Below, piece after piece: positions 46,201-54,196 of a stretch of 64,000 nt of DNA. Position 1 is the stretch's first letter, and the number at the start of each line of letters is the position of its first letter. A program made the position numbers and the translations under genes. Origin of the DNA: an uncultured Lachnospiraceae bacterium (GTDB lineage Bacteria > Bacillota > Clostridia > Eubacteriales > Anaerofustaceae); assembly GCA_944381375.1 (NCBI GenBank), contig CALWKX010000006.1:30684-94683 (forward strand), given 5' to 3'. The notes beneath the pieces are model-generated. The model ran no database searches. It was not told the DNA's origin and was given only the letters and a program-made list of their open reading frames with translations.

Positions 46201-48492
46201 GGAGATGTTGTTCAGACTGTGAAAGTGATTGACAGCAGTGACAACAGAACATACACATACGAATTCAGCTCGGGCATATTCTCGCCGGCCTATTGGGCCA
46301 ACGGCAGGACACAGCCATGGACCGAAAGCCAGACTTCCAATAATAATTCATCAACGAAAGATCTATACAACAGAATGGAAACGGTCAAGCTGAATGTCAG
46401 CAAAATATGGGAGGAAGACAGCGGCAACGCATACGGAACAAGACCTGACACACAAAGGACAGGTTATGATTGGCAGGTCAGCTTTGTGATTCAGAAATCA
46501 ACGGACGCTGTTACGTGGCAGAATGTTAAGACGTTTGACGAAAATGCGTACGGAGTGGATTTGATAATCACTCTTTACGGAAAAAATGAAGAAGACAGCG
46601 TGAGCGCGGAAGTGACAGGACTTCCGAAAAGCGATGAGCAGGGGAATATCTATTTTTACCGTATAAAAGAACTACATTCGGATTATACGTTGCAGGACGG
46701 CAATGTAAAACAGGAAGATATTGCAGAGGCTGACGATACATTCCATTATACTTATTCAGTCAGTTATCCCGCCAGCGATACTGCGCTCAATACAATGAAT
46801 ACTACCAAGGTGTTTGCAGAAAAACAATGGAATCCGTCTTCCGAACAGGCTGAGGTGATTTTGCGTTTGGAATATAAAGATCTGAATGGGAAATGGATTT
46901 CCCTTGCAAACGTGCATCTTGATGGCTCAATAGATTTCAACCCTCAAAAGCCTTATTATGAATATAAATCATGGAAAGCAGTATGGGATAATTTACCCGC
47001 CGCCATGCCTGGAAGCGATTTGACTGAGAATGGAAAAACTCAGTATCGGGTTGTGGAGATTAATGGCGCAGGCTATATCGTTGAAAGCGTAAAAACAGAT
47101 GTAATTAACGGATATCCTTTGAGCATATATACAAACGTAGACAAAGTTTCCTTTGATGTGGAAAAAATATGGTACGGCGTAACAGACGCGGAGAAAAAGG
47201 AGATCACTGCCGAATTATACAGGACAACCGGCTCAATAGATGAGGGCGAGGCTGAAAAAGTCACAGACAGCAACGGCGATCCTGTAAGAATCACACTCAA
47301 CAAATCTAATGAATGGAAAGCAAGCTTTACAAATCTTGCCAAATATGACGCATCAGGCAATTTATATACATATTACGCAAAGGAAGTCAGCATTGGCGGT
47401 ACAGACATTTCACTTGATGATTATTATATATACTATGAAAATATGCCTCAGGATTATAAAACAATAATTATAAATATCGGGAAAACAAATATTCAAGGTA
47501 CAAAAACCTGGATTGACAACAGCAACGCCTATGGCGTAAGACCCGATTCGGTAGAGCTGGTATTGTGGCGCAGCATAGACGGGCAGAATGAGGAAATCAT
47601 CAATGTACAGCCTGAATGGAGCAACACATCCGGCGATACATGGACATATGTTTATCGTGATCTGCCGAAGGCAAACGAAAGCGGAGATATTTATGAATAT
47701 CGCGTGGAGGAAGTTATTCCTCAAGGATATGAGCTGAGTCAGAATAAATACGACCTGACTAACTCATTGATAACATCAATGGATATTGTTGTGACTAAAG
47801 TATGGTTCGATTATGAAAACCAAGATGGACTGCGTCCGGAATATATCAGGATAGCGCTTTATGCAAACGGGGTAAAATTACATAATGCGATTCTAAGCAG
47901 CGACAACAGCGAATCAGAAAATCCTGACGAATGGGTATGCACGTTCAAAGATTTACCCATTTACAGTGATGATGGATCCAAAATAGTATATACGGTAAAG
48001 GAAGAAAATGCAGTTGACGGTTACGAGGCTGAATATGACGGGTACAATATCGTTAACATAATAAAAAACGGCCTTTCCGTTACGAAAACTGTTGAAGGAG
48101 CTGCCGCGCAGACGGACAGAGAATTCAACTTCGTAATAAAACTCGACGATAACAGTATTAACGGAGTGTATGGAGATATTGAATTCATTAACGGAACCGC
48201 TTCGTTTACTTTGAAACATGGTGAAACAAAACAAGCTGTAGGCCTGCCTTCCGGAATAAGCTATACTGTTACAGAAAAGGAGGCCGATAAAGAAGGCTAC
48301 AGCACTGATGCGCAAAACGCAACCGGAACAATACCTGCCGGAGAGACTGTATCTGTAACTTTTGTCAATCACAGAGACAGTATTCCTGATACCGGCGACA
48401 ACAATAACGTGATTATATTAATCGGCGCGCTTGTTGTTTCCGCAGTGTGCATAATAATTGTATTGATACTGAAAAAAGGCAAAAAAAGCTAA
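40252..48492 (+). CDS. Giant Cna-B repeat surface protein with sortase signal, 2746 residues
   Basis: A cell-wall-anchored adhesin-like protein. A signal peptide (residues 1-36, ending GYAA) leads into an N-terminal globular region of about 500 residues. After it come about 15 Cna_B-type beta-sandwich domains, each starting with a K-x-W core (VTKNWVD, GLKIWDD, VSKIWEE, GTKTWID, VTKVWFD) and carrying LPKYD and YxVxE motifs; the Lys and Glu/Asn usually form isopeptide bonds. A last divergent domain, the sorting motif IPDTGD, a hydrophobic helix and KKGKKS end the chain. GGGAG precedes the ATG. Expression is probably switched by the invertible segment upstream. Confidence 0.92.
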   Translation: MKKRSIFKSQTVKKILCAVLACLLFTSILPLQGYAAKSESINLQEDNVTENKETGNPPQLDISLNSSKEALEVNENSFEDFSYVLTVSLQNESQEVSDYAKEVFFDFKLTTPQSVSLPEETYIYDSENACIFAGEKPFMSFTGLPENAEVFAALKDGNTLCFTVKLIDNEDAVIRQQSALTFEIHFSSSSYLSFDADNIQKDDCVKLNLTASAALASSQTISAQAESVMPVIIKTPATQPEQQNDDEKDSEKAQENNQVQTNNTLERTSQFTVTENDQIIIDSYMQAYNQNIFLVDNNNEANLRPEAQSFYPKLMFSIDGGNFVELTAENAALIGLTGMPQVNIDENAGIGLYVLTIPGNTLPESFTKIDMYSDQTTHTVEWKILPREINGYDLTDVTEENLPQNPSVTRTGWYYTLLADFVFEINLRWGTLGSAPGIADAILENFAFYWHTSGGIQGSSVLFDMQDQFELAPGTGGDNPTNGIITIHNTWKYNLDGSQITYYIKEIPSSNGIVTSNLESGDFFKPSYDNTSAPNFSSVTDRVHNNGKLIFTLTGTEEYNSYKVWLDDDNEQNRPEGEFQLWRYRQGQSYTTAAPVRDANGDIITLSLDTKGSQTINFDTLEKYDAEGYRYIYVVREYLESSNVSYEQIFGEVEEDGTVNDRVDKNGVITDTNNPQDRPSGNTFLYNGATLSNRITADQNVSVTKQWAAAAFQAEFEDVSIELVLQSRLAGSDDEWVNTGVVATMDNFFAENLTSTVSRSASKYDALGRELEYRWVESAVYQGNSENLLAPDEDGGTFTLNQNGRNIVYRSDSVIQTDGSTYVLNSIANTIDYNVIKIWHDAQGQPTAAPNGAEVTFSIYRTINAEELETPVASFIMDGTTDAEKTLVNSSLGIYAQETSPWEVTVTPLAEYDEQGRQYEYILIEAHNNEAYLPVYETVKDDEGNYETTIINSPGEGNMIMVRKEWTDDSDIMHRQEVTIGVYLRSTNEKIAETKLGDDVWYDFVDIGSYEAQEVYILETYVGETQIPLTTYSLYQSEEPNYSDPEAPDEYQGLDDESYTYIQYRTIHHRYEAVYSHETVDDMTTYVVNNRRLGSINLTVTKNWVDGSGEIRTLIQEETERIRREEGIGLNWVIRLNFASESVPDYYEISRSGLENADSVIIGNPDNEVPIMDSSGNYMSSDRIIDMNQASSVYEFFNLPKYDRNGSSVRYSVEELWLNDNGEIVTMNEIRTNYPDLYTLISEYNVQYEQTDYIVGDHYSSDEEIFVVTNKLSATKSVEWFKDWKDEYVYLNNQRPDIYLNIYQTVHISDTETETRLYYANYKWDNAENSGLHNINNWRVELTNLPKYDSLGYEIIYYATEHTVVDKKTFDYQDVMYYFNSNDSGLLYLGSEYAINQGNEIYVKDIQHLEGSQNPHYALIEDGTFSNIIKQTVSIQGQKLWSSLPEGYPAVDLPAVTFTVDRHSPDGTVEYNVAELTVKDWASIYINGSYIFRIEYLGANTMTVNSDGTVSVTGPTGTDADVKLPKYGDRGELYTYTITEKGIIWPNTAAASDWTDVFKDPIINTYLVENAYDSVHAAVAVKKYLQLPLDENSQPLAFPQVRMELTRTYTLANGQQSQPETVSYMSWSSAEVRQAYDEQKNTTVEHTFIFENLDIYAPNGSKYNYSVSEIKTYLNDYDTWAVAYELMPEGVEGAKIDENQRDSISGLVLTPDENGSTAENVGVSASFINARQTDLSTVELQGLKIWDDFDNTFGLRHENIELRLFRYANSQPGQNNPIAQEEISADEFTVQWIKSDGEWSYTIRGNAEDELERYAPNGMPWKYRIREVLPDDSHYEAYPSHTVGEKTQADNLITMNDLTNTIMLSVPYSKNWVDSQGNIITNDYLNQELSVTFSLQVSEYKNGQIGNWHADPDEYFAQKLSADIYNKIIQGYEFKHTKTGRINDMSVWGVDFSFDNLPSVIVDKNTGEIIDLVYRVVEETVSYGDVVQTVKVIDSSDNRTYTYEFSSGIFSPAYWANGRTQPWTESQTSNNNSSTKDLYNRMETVKLNVSKIWEEDSGNAYGTRPDTQRTGYDWQVSFVIQKSTDAVTWQNVKTFDENAYGVDLIITLYGKNEEDSVSAEVTGLPKSDEQGNIYFYRIKELHSDYTLQDGNVKQEDIAEADDTFHYTYSVSYPASDTALNTMNTTKVFAEKQWNPSSEQAEVILRLEYKDLNGKWISLANVHLDGSIDFNPQKPYYEYKSWKAVWDNLPAAMPGSDLTENGKTQYRVVEINGAGYIVESVKTDVINGYPLSIYTNVDKVSFDVEKIWYGVTDAEKKEITAELYRTTGSIDEGEAEKVTDSNGDPVRITLNKSNEWKASFTNLAKYDASGNLYTYYAKEVSIGGTDISLDDYYIYYENMPQDYKTIIINIGKTNIQGTKTWIDNSNAYGVRPDSVELVLWRSIDGQNEEIINVQPEWSNTSGDTWTYVYRDLPKANESGDIYEYRVEEVIPQGYELSQNKYDLTNSLITSMDIVVTKVWFDYENQDGLRPEYIRIALYANGVKLHNAILSSDNSESENPDEWVCTFKDLPIYSDDGSKIVYTVKEENAVDGYEAEYDGYNIVNIIKNGLSVTKTVEGAAAQTDREFNFVIKLDDNSINGVYGDIEFINGTASFTLKHGETKQAVGLPSGISYTVTEKEADKEGYSTDAQNATGTIPAGETVSVTFVNHRDSIPDTGDNNNVIILIGALVVSAVCIIIVLILKKGKKS

Positions 48493-48576
48493 GTAACGAA
48501 CGGTTGATAAATATATGTTTTAGCAACGTTAAATCAAAAATATTACATGCATCAGATTTTTGACAAATACTGTACT

Positions 48577-48615
48577 AAAAGAGGTTGCCATATATAATAT
48601 ATGGCAACCTCTTTT
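48577..48615. terminator. Bidirectional terminator
   Basis: Arms 48577-48595 and 48597-48615 are perfect 19-base complements (core GAGGTTGCCATAT) with A and T runs at the ends. It separates the surface protein from the convergent corrinoid gene. Confidence 0.9.
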
Positions 48616-48687
48616 CATTTGAGTTAGAAAAAATTTTCACAGTCAGGCTTCCGCTTGTCCGGACATTTTTTATGTAACGCCGGCTTT

Positions 48688-49323
48688 TTATGATACAAGT
48701 TCTTTGGCCTTTTCAGCAGCCGAAGCAGCGTCAACCGCATAACCGTCAGCGCCTATCTGAACAGCGAATTTTTCATCTATAGGAGCTCCGCCTACCATTA
48801 CTTTGACCTTATCGGCAAAATCAGATTCCTTGATTTTTTTAACAGTCGATTCCATGGCAGGCATAGTTGTAGTCAGCAGCGCCGAAAGCGCGATAATTTT
48901 GGCGTCCGGGTTTTCTTTATAGGCTTGTATAAAGCCGTCTTCGGATATATCAACTCCGATATCCACCACTTCGAATCCAGCGCTTTCCATCATCATAACG
49001 ACAAGATTTTTGCCTATATCATGCAAATCTCCGGCTACAGTTCCTATTATGCATTTACCCATCGCTCCGGCAGCTCCCGTTGCCAAATAAGGCTTAAGCA
49101 CGTCAACTCCGGCTTTCATCGAACGCGCGGCCAAAAGCATTTCCGGAACGAAAATATCGCCTTTTGAGAAAGAATCTCCGACTTTGCCCATTGCGTCTAT
49201 CAACACATCATTTAATATATATGTTGCATCCGCGCCTTCATCTATTGCTTTTTTAGTATATTCTTCAACAAGTTTTTTCTTTCCTTTTTGTACTGCTAAC
49301 GATAAATCTTCATAAGTAGACAT
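48688..49323 (-). CDS. Corrinoid (cobalamin-binding) methyl carrier protein, 211 residues
   Basis: MtaC/MtbC-type protein: an N-terminal four-helix cap (residues 1-90) and a Rossmann B12-binding domain with the DxHxxG motif (D99, H101, G104 in GDLHDIGKN), whose His is the lower cobalt ligand. It carries a methyl group between a substrate methyltransferase and an acceptor. The start at 49323 follows AAGGAG; the frame extends upstream to 49392 without support. The gene for a UroD-type methyltransferase lies 19 bases upstream in the same direction. Confidence 0.9.
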   Translation of the reverse strand: MSTYEDLSLAVQKGKKKLVEEYTKKAIDEGADATYILNDVLIDAMGKVGDSFSKGDIFVPEMLLAARSMKAGVDVLKPYLATGAAGAMGKCIIGTVAGDLHDIGKNLVVMMMESAGFEVVDIGVDISEDGFIQAYKENPDAKIIALSALLTTTMPAMESTVKKIKESDFADKVKVMVGGAPIDEKFAVQIGADGYAVDAASAAEKAKELVS

Positions 49324-49342
49324 TATTATACTCTCCTTCGCT

Positions 49343-50347
49343 TTATTCATACCAGCCATATTCCATGAGCATATCATGCATGGCGATAACATTTTCCGGA
49401 ATACAGTAATTCACAAGACCGTTGGCAGTTGCGTATATGTATCCTCCTCCGGGCTTAAGGCTCAGAAGCCTTTCTTTACATTCCGCTTTCGTCTCCTCCA
49501 CAGTACCGCGTGTGAGTGTGTAATGAAGATCTATATTACCCATAAGCGCAACTCTGTCGCCGTACTCTTTTTTGATCTCAACCATATCCATTTCGGGAGG
49601 CTCCATATTAGCCAGCGCCAAAGGCTTATAATTAAGTATTGCATCTATGAGCGGCTTGAAATAACCGTCGGAATGATATATGAAAGGCTTTTTGATTTTA
49701 TCAGTAACCTGTTTTGCCCTTGGGAAGATATGCTCCATGTACATGTCATGCGTTACCATGGGATTGGTTTTGAATGCAATATCTTCAGAGGCTATTATCA
49801 CGTCAAAATCCATAGTATTAAGTCTTTCTATAATCTTTTCCGACCATGAACAGTAAACATCCAGCGCTTCGTGTATCAGATCAGGATCATCTTCCATATT
49901 GTAGATAAAATCTTCATAGCCCATGGAGTTGTACACGGGCGCGATCCCCAGTCTTACTGAAGCAGTTGCCGCATATTCGCCTTTGTTTTTCAAAAGCTCA
50001 TAAGCATTTTCATAATACTCGTCTTTTGTGGGATCAGGCAGCCATTCGCGCAAACGCTTTACATCGTCATGTGTTTTCAGCCAGGGTGTTTTTACAGTGG
50101 CCTGACCGGAAAGATTAACTATTTCAGCATAAATAGGAGGTCTGAGGTCATATCCGACATTATCAATGGCAAGTCTTTCGTGGATTTCAAGTCCCAGGCG
50201 TACATTTTCTGGATACTTTACAGGTCTTTTCAGAATTTTCTCAGCCATGCCGTCCTGCACATAAAGTTCTACCCATGGAACTCTGTCCGCGATTTTGCCC
50301 TCCAATGTCGCAAGAACCCGCTCTCTGGGCGTCATTGTTTCTTTCAT
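49343..50347 (-). CDS. UroD-family corrinoid methyltransferase, 334 residues
   Basis: A TIM-barrel enzyme of the uroporphyrinogen decarboxylase superfamily, related to MtaA/MtbA and the MT enzymes of O-demethylases. Family segments are MTPRERVLATLEGKIADRVP at the start, HSDGYFKPLIDAILN (with a possible metal-binding His), MGNIDLHYTL and GGGYIYATAN. Paired with the corrinoid protein gene 19 bases downstream, it probably moves a methyl group to or from that carrier. The substrate is unknown; no reductive activator is nearby. AAGGAG precedes the chosen start; an upstream frame to 50383 lacks one. Confidence 0.87.
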   Translation of the reverse strand: MKETMTPRERVLATLEGKIADRVPWVELYVQDGMAEKILKRPVKYPENVRLGLEIHERLAIDNVGYDLRPPIYAEIVNLSGQATVKTPWLKTHDDVKRLREWLPDPTKDEYYENAYELLKNKGEYAATASVRLGIAPVYNSMGYEDFIYNMEDDPDLIHEALDVYCSWSEKIIERLNTMDFDVIIASEDIAFKTNPMVTHDMYMEHIFPRAKQVTDKIKKPFIYHSDGYFKPLIDAILNYKPLALANMEPPEMDMVEIKKEYGDRVALMGNIDLHYTLTRGTVEETKAECKERLLSLKPGGGYIYATANGLVNYCIPENVIAMHDMLMEYGWYE

Positions 50348-50549
50348 GTAGCTCACTCTCCTTTTTTGGTTCGAATAAGTCAAACGATTTCAGCAAGAGA
50401 ACCATCTATTGAATATGTTTTTGTATTTATGAGATTATTATATAATAAAATTTTAATAAAATCAATTATTATTGCATACTTTAGTATGTTTTTTGATAAT
50501 AAAAATATTTTCTATAAGTATTATCCAGCGTATTCAAAAACTCATACGC

Positions 50550-50578
50550 TTTACATCTGAAAAAGAACAGCGTATAAT
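50550..50578 (+). promoter_or_regulatory. Strong promoter of the GNAT gene
   Basis: TTTACA (50550-50555), 17 bases, TATAAT (50573-50578); start near 50585. The G9 tract falls in the leader, at about +7 to +15. Confidence 0.75.
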
Positions 50579-50590
50579 TAAATAAAAACA

Positions 50591-50599
50591 GGGGGGGGG
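50591..50599 (+). repeat. Homopolymeric G9 tract at the ribosome site
   Basis: Nine consecutive G replace the usual Shine-Dalgarno, seven bases before the ATG at 50606. Such tracts change length by slipped-strand mispairing. Confidence 0.7.
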
Positions 50600-50605
50600 A
50601 AAACG

Positions 50606-51157
50606 ATGAACGACATTTTGATATATACAGAAAGACTTAAAATCTGGGATCACGTGCATAAACATTTACAGGATCTTCATTCGCTTCTTTCCGATGAACA
50701 AATAATGTATTATCTTCCGGAGCTGAAAACAGAAACTCTGCAGCAATCAGCTAATAATCTGATAGACGCAATGAATCAAAGGCATGTACAAAACAGGACA
50801 AAATGTTTTCTGAGAATCGAACTTGCGGACACATTCGAATACGTTGGAGAAATAGGTTATTATATTGTGCGCAATGAAAAAGAAGGACCTGTGGCAAACA
50901 TAGGATGGTTTTTGAAAAAAGACATGCAGAAAAAAGGCTATTGTACTGAAGCTGCTCTCGCGCTGATAGATTACGCTTTTAATCAGGGCGGTATATACAG
51001 AATCGAATCAGGATGCCTTACGGAAAACGCCGCAAGTGAAAGAGTAATGCAGAAATGCAATATGATAAAGGACGACAGCAAGACGCATTATGTTATGCAT
51101 GACGGGAAAGAAAAGCAGCGGGTGGAATATTACATTGTCAACCCCGCATTTCAATAA
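50606..51157 (+). CDS. GNAT N-acetyltransferase (RimJ/RimL type), 183 residues
   Basis: The GNAT fold of the Acetyltransf_3 class: an N-terminal substrate strand (YTERLKIWDHV), then GWFLKKDMQKKGYCTEAALAL (quoted in part), which is the acetyl-CoA loop, then ENAASERVMQKCNM near residues 140-153. It could acetylate a protein N-terminus or a small amine. It is transcribed alone from a strong promoter with a G9 leader tract, so its translation may be phase variable. A (TA)8 run follows its stop. Confidence 0.87.
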   Translation: MNDILIYTERLKIWDHVHKHLQDLHSLLSDEQIMYYLPELKTETLQQSANNLIDAMNQRHVQNRTKCFLRIELADTFEYVGEIGYYIVRNEKEGPVANIGWFLKKDMQKKGYCTEAALALIDYAFNQGGIYRIESGCLTENAASERVMQKCNMIKDDSKTHYVMHDGKEKQRVEYYIVNPAFQ

Positions 51158-51273
51158 TTATATATATATATATAATACTACTAAAATATAATGTTTAATA
51201 AATAATAAAAAATTTATACGGCAGCTTATGTTATTATATAATATGCTAACAAATTTTCAGGGAGTATTATAAA

Positions 51274-52014
51274 ATGTCAGGACATTCAAAATGGGCAAAC
51301 ATAAAACACAAAAAAGGCAGACAAGACGCAATAAAAGGCCAGATTTACACTAAGATGGCCAAGCTTATTGCAGTAGCTGCAAGAGAGGGAGGCAGCGATC
51401 CTTCAGGCAACGCTAAGCTTAAGGAAGCTATTGCAAAAGCAAAAGCACAGAACATGCCTAACGACAATATAGAACGCGCCATAAAAAAAGGTGCGGGGGA
51501 ACTTGGAGACAAAGTTTATGAAGAAATCACATACGAAGGCTACGGTATTGGGGGAGTAGCTGTAATAGTGCAGGCGCTTACAGACAACAAAAACCGTACG
51601 GCAGGAGATGTACGCTATATATTTGATAAAAACGGCGGCAATCTCGGCACCAGCGGATGCGTATCTTATATGTTTGATAAAAAGGGGATTATACTTCTGG
51701 GGAAAGACTCAACCTCCGACGAAGAATCACTTATGGACATGGCGCTTGAAGCGGGAGCTGACGATTTCGAGTCGAGTGAAGACGGATACGAAATAACCAC
51801 GCAGCCACAGGATTTTTATACAGTATTGGAAGCTTTGGAATCAAACGGAATAAAACCTGAAAGCGCGCAAATCGAAATGGTTGCTAAAACTGAGACTCAG
51901 CTAACGCAGGAAGATCAGATAAAAAAATTCAACAGAATGATTGATATGTTTGATGAAAATGACGACGTGCAGGAAGTGTGGCACAACCTGATGATGGATG
52001 ATGAAGATGAATAG
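51274..52014 (+). CDS. yebC: YebC/TACO1-family protein, 246 residues
   Basis: The family start [19 protein letters not shown], the [19 protein letters not shown] region and the normal length. YebC proteins were described as transcription regulators, and more recently as ribosome-associated factors that help translate proline stretches. The start has CAGGGAG, with a TATAAT (51236-51241) upstream. It is monocistronic and ends in a long hairpin terminator. Confidence 0.95.
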   Translation: MSGHSKWANIKHKKGRQDAIKGQIYTKMAKLIAVAAREGGSDPSGNAKLKEAIAKAKAQNMPNDNIERAIKKGAGELGDKVYEEITYEGYGIGGVAVIVQALTDNKNRTAGDVRYIFDKNGGNLGTSGCVSYMFDKKGIILLGKDSTSDEESLMDMALEAGADDFESSEDGYEITTQPQDFYTVLEALESNGIKPESAQIEMVAKTETQLTQEDQIKKFNRMIDMFDENDDVQEVWHNLMMDDEDE

Positions 52015-52028
52015 TTCTCTGCTTTGTC

Positions 52029-52079
52029 AAGCAATGTTTGAAAGATTGCATAATGCGATCCTTCAGACATTGCTTTTTT
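52029..52079 (+). terminator. Long terminator after yebC
   Basis: AAGCAATGT (52029-52037) pairs with ACATTGCTT (52067-52075). Further inner pairs (TGAA/TTCA, GAT/ATC, GCA/TGC) make an almost continuous stem with loop TAA, followed by a T run. Confidence 0.88.
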
Positions 52080-52155
52080 ATTAAATACACGATTGCATTT
52101 TATAATATGATTAATATATAATACCTTTCATAACACGACTAAAGGCTTAAACACG

Positions 52156-53400
52156 ATGTTCAAACGTTTAGGTAAAAAACATTCCATATACGCATGTCTT
52201 TGCTTTGGCGCTTTTTTCGTATATGCGCTTTATTACAATGTTTTCGGCACAAATGCATCTTCTATGATGTCGTTTTTTAATATCGACTCTGCCAAACAGG
52301 GTTTTATTCTCAGTATTCAGGCAATCGGCGGAATTATAGTAAGTCTTGTGCTGGCAGTTTTGGGAGAACGATTCAACAAACTTAAAGTACTGTGGCGCGG
52401 ACTCTTTGTACTCGCAATAGCCTCGGCTGCGCTTGGTTCCATACCATTATATGTACCTGAGTCACACGGATATGTACTTGCGCTCTTTTTTGTTGTGTTT
52501 GCCGGTATTGGCTTTACTATGATTGATATTATGATGAATGCTTCTATTCCGGAAGTATTCAAAAAGGAAAATGATGTTGTATTTCCTCTCGTTCACGCAA
52601 GCTACTCTGTAGGTTCCATGGTCTCTCCGTTAATGACTTCTCTGCTTATATCTTTTTCAAATCCGCTGGGGTATGGCCTGCCTTTTATCGTATGCGCCGC
52701 TGTTTGTCTTATCACTGGCATACTGCACAAAAAAAGCGCTGTTTCCATAATGCCTTTTACTCCTTACGAAGCCATTGGCAAGAAAAGCTCTTTCAAACGT
52801 AAAAATGATTTTTCCGCCATAAAAAACTACAAGCTTTGGATGTTTTTTTTGTCCGGTGTTTTTTACTTTGCTTTTCAGGTATGCGTAAGCGCCTGGTTCC
52901 CGAGTTATGCTACAGAAATTTTGGGGTTATCAAACGCCGCAGGCGCAATGGGCGTAACTATTTTTTTCGGCATGTCGCTTTTAGCAAGACTGACCGCTCC
53001 GTTAATTTATAAATTTATGAGTAAGAAAAATTACTACATATGGCTGGGAGGATTATCGGGCGTAATCTATTTAACAGGTTATTTGTCGCAGAACGCCGTA
53101 ATAATGTACACTGCGATCGTCATAGGAGGTTATTTTCAGGGCTTGATGTCGCCTGTACTGATAAACTTATGCTGCGAATATTTCCCGGGCAATACCGCCA
53201 CTGCGTCCTCAGCGATCATACTTTCCATTAATGCGGCGGCGCTGATTGGCCCTGCGCTTACCGGAAGCCTGTCGCAGGCATTAGGTTTTACCGCCGCTAT
53301 GTGCATTACCGCTGTCTGGCTCACTTTGGCGTCCGTTACAGCGGCTCTCATTTATATAATAAAACCATCCGATAAAAAGGGTCAAGCCGATGGAAATTAA
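52156..53400 (+). CDS. Major facilitator superfamily transporter, 414 residues
   Basis: Twelve predicted membrane helices and the MFS loop motif after helix 2 (LGERFNKLKVLWRG), with a central cytoplasmic loop near residue 205. The substrate is unknown. It shares FucP/sugar-like or drug-like features too general to assign. The ribosome site is weak (AAAGG). Its 3' end overlaps the start of the TSUP gene by 11 bases, so the two permeases are translationally coupled. Confidence 0.87.
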   Translation: MFKRLGKKHSIYACLCFGAFFVYALYYNVFGTNASSMMSFFNIDSAKQGFILSIQAIGGIIVSLVLAVLGERFNKLKVLWRGLFVLAIASAALGSIPLYVPESHGYVLALFFVVFAGIGFTMIDIMMNASIPEVFKKENDVVFPLVHASYSVGSMVSPLMTSLLISFSNPLGYGLPFIVCAAVCLITGILHKKSAVSIMPFTPYEAIGKKSSFKRKNDFSAIKNYKLWMFFLSGVFYFAFQVCVSAWFPSYATEILGLSNAAGAMGVTIFFGMSLLARLTAPLIYKFMSKKNYYIWLGGLSGVIYLTGYLSQNAVIMYTAIVIGGYFQGLMSPVLINLCCEYFPGNTATASSAIILSINAAALIGPALTGSLSQALGFTAAMCITAVWLTLASVTAALIYIIKPSDKKGQADGN

Positions 53401-54145
53401 TTTTACTGCGTTTTTGATAGTATGCCCATTAGTATTTTTGGCAGGTTTGGTTGATTCAATCGCAGGAGGCGGAGGTCTTATATCATTACCTGCATATCTT
53501 CTGGCTGGGCTTCCGGCTCACAACGCCATTGCTACAAATAAACTTTCGTCTTTTATGGGGATAAGCCTTGCAAGCGCACGTTTTTTTAAAAACAGGCTTA
53601 TAGATATCAAGCTTGCCATTCCTTCAATGATACTTGCTGTTTGCGGAAGCGGAGCTGGCGCTCAGCTTATACTGCTTATCAGTGACAGTATTATAAAATA
53701 TATACTGCTGTTCGTACTGCCGGCAGTCGCGGCAATAATGATATTAAAAAAAGACTTTGAACCTGCAAGCACTGATATCTCAAGAAAAAAGCAGGCGGCG
53801 ATTGTATTCATATCTTCTTTTTTAATTGGCATGTATGATGGCTTTTACGGGCCGGGAACGGGGACTTTTCTTTTAATAATTTACACTCAGATTGCAAAAA
53901 TGCCTGTGAAAACAGCGGCCGGAAACGTAAAAGCAGTGAATTTCGCCTCGAATCTGGGAGGGCTCATTGTTTTTGTAGCAAACGGAAGGACAATATATCT
54001 TTTGGGTCTTACAGCCGGAATATTCAGCATAATCGGCAATTATATAGGAAGCGGACTTGTACTGAAGAACGGCGCAAAAATAGTGCGTCCGATAATAATC
54101 TTCGTGCTGGCGCTGCTTTTCGCAAAAATAATATTCGGATTCTGA
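53390..54145 (+). CDS. TSUP (TauE/SafE)-family permease, 251 residues
   Basis: About eight helices with the duplicated TauE/SafE motifs: VDSIAGGGGLISLPAYLL near the start and GMYDGFYGPGTGTFLLI in the second half. The family exports or imports sulfur oxyanions, organosulfonates and other anions. The ATG lies inside the MFS gene (11-base overlap) with AAGGG upstream. Their coupling suggests import and export of related small acids, which is inferred. Confidence 0.88.
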   Translation: MEINFTAFLIVCPLVFLAGLVDSIAGGGGLISLPAYLLAGLPAHNAIATNKLSSFMGISLASARFFKNRLIDIKLAIPSMILAVCGSGAGAQLILLISDSIIKYILLFVLPAVAAIMILKKDFEPASTDISRKKQAAIVFISSFLIGMYDGFYGPGTGTFLLIIYTQIAKMPVKTAAGNVKAVNFASNLGGLIVFVANGRTIYLLGLTAGIFSIIGNYIGSGLVLKNGAKIVRPIIIFVLALLFAKIIFGF

Positions 54146-54196
54146 TGCGTTCAATATAGGTATTTAATTAAATCATTACATAAGGGAAAAAACATC

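Noticed and set aside
51159..51174. (TA)8 run after the GNAT gene as a phase-variable tract
   Set aside because: It lies after the stop codon and about 60 bases before the yebC promoter, so a length change has no obvious effect.
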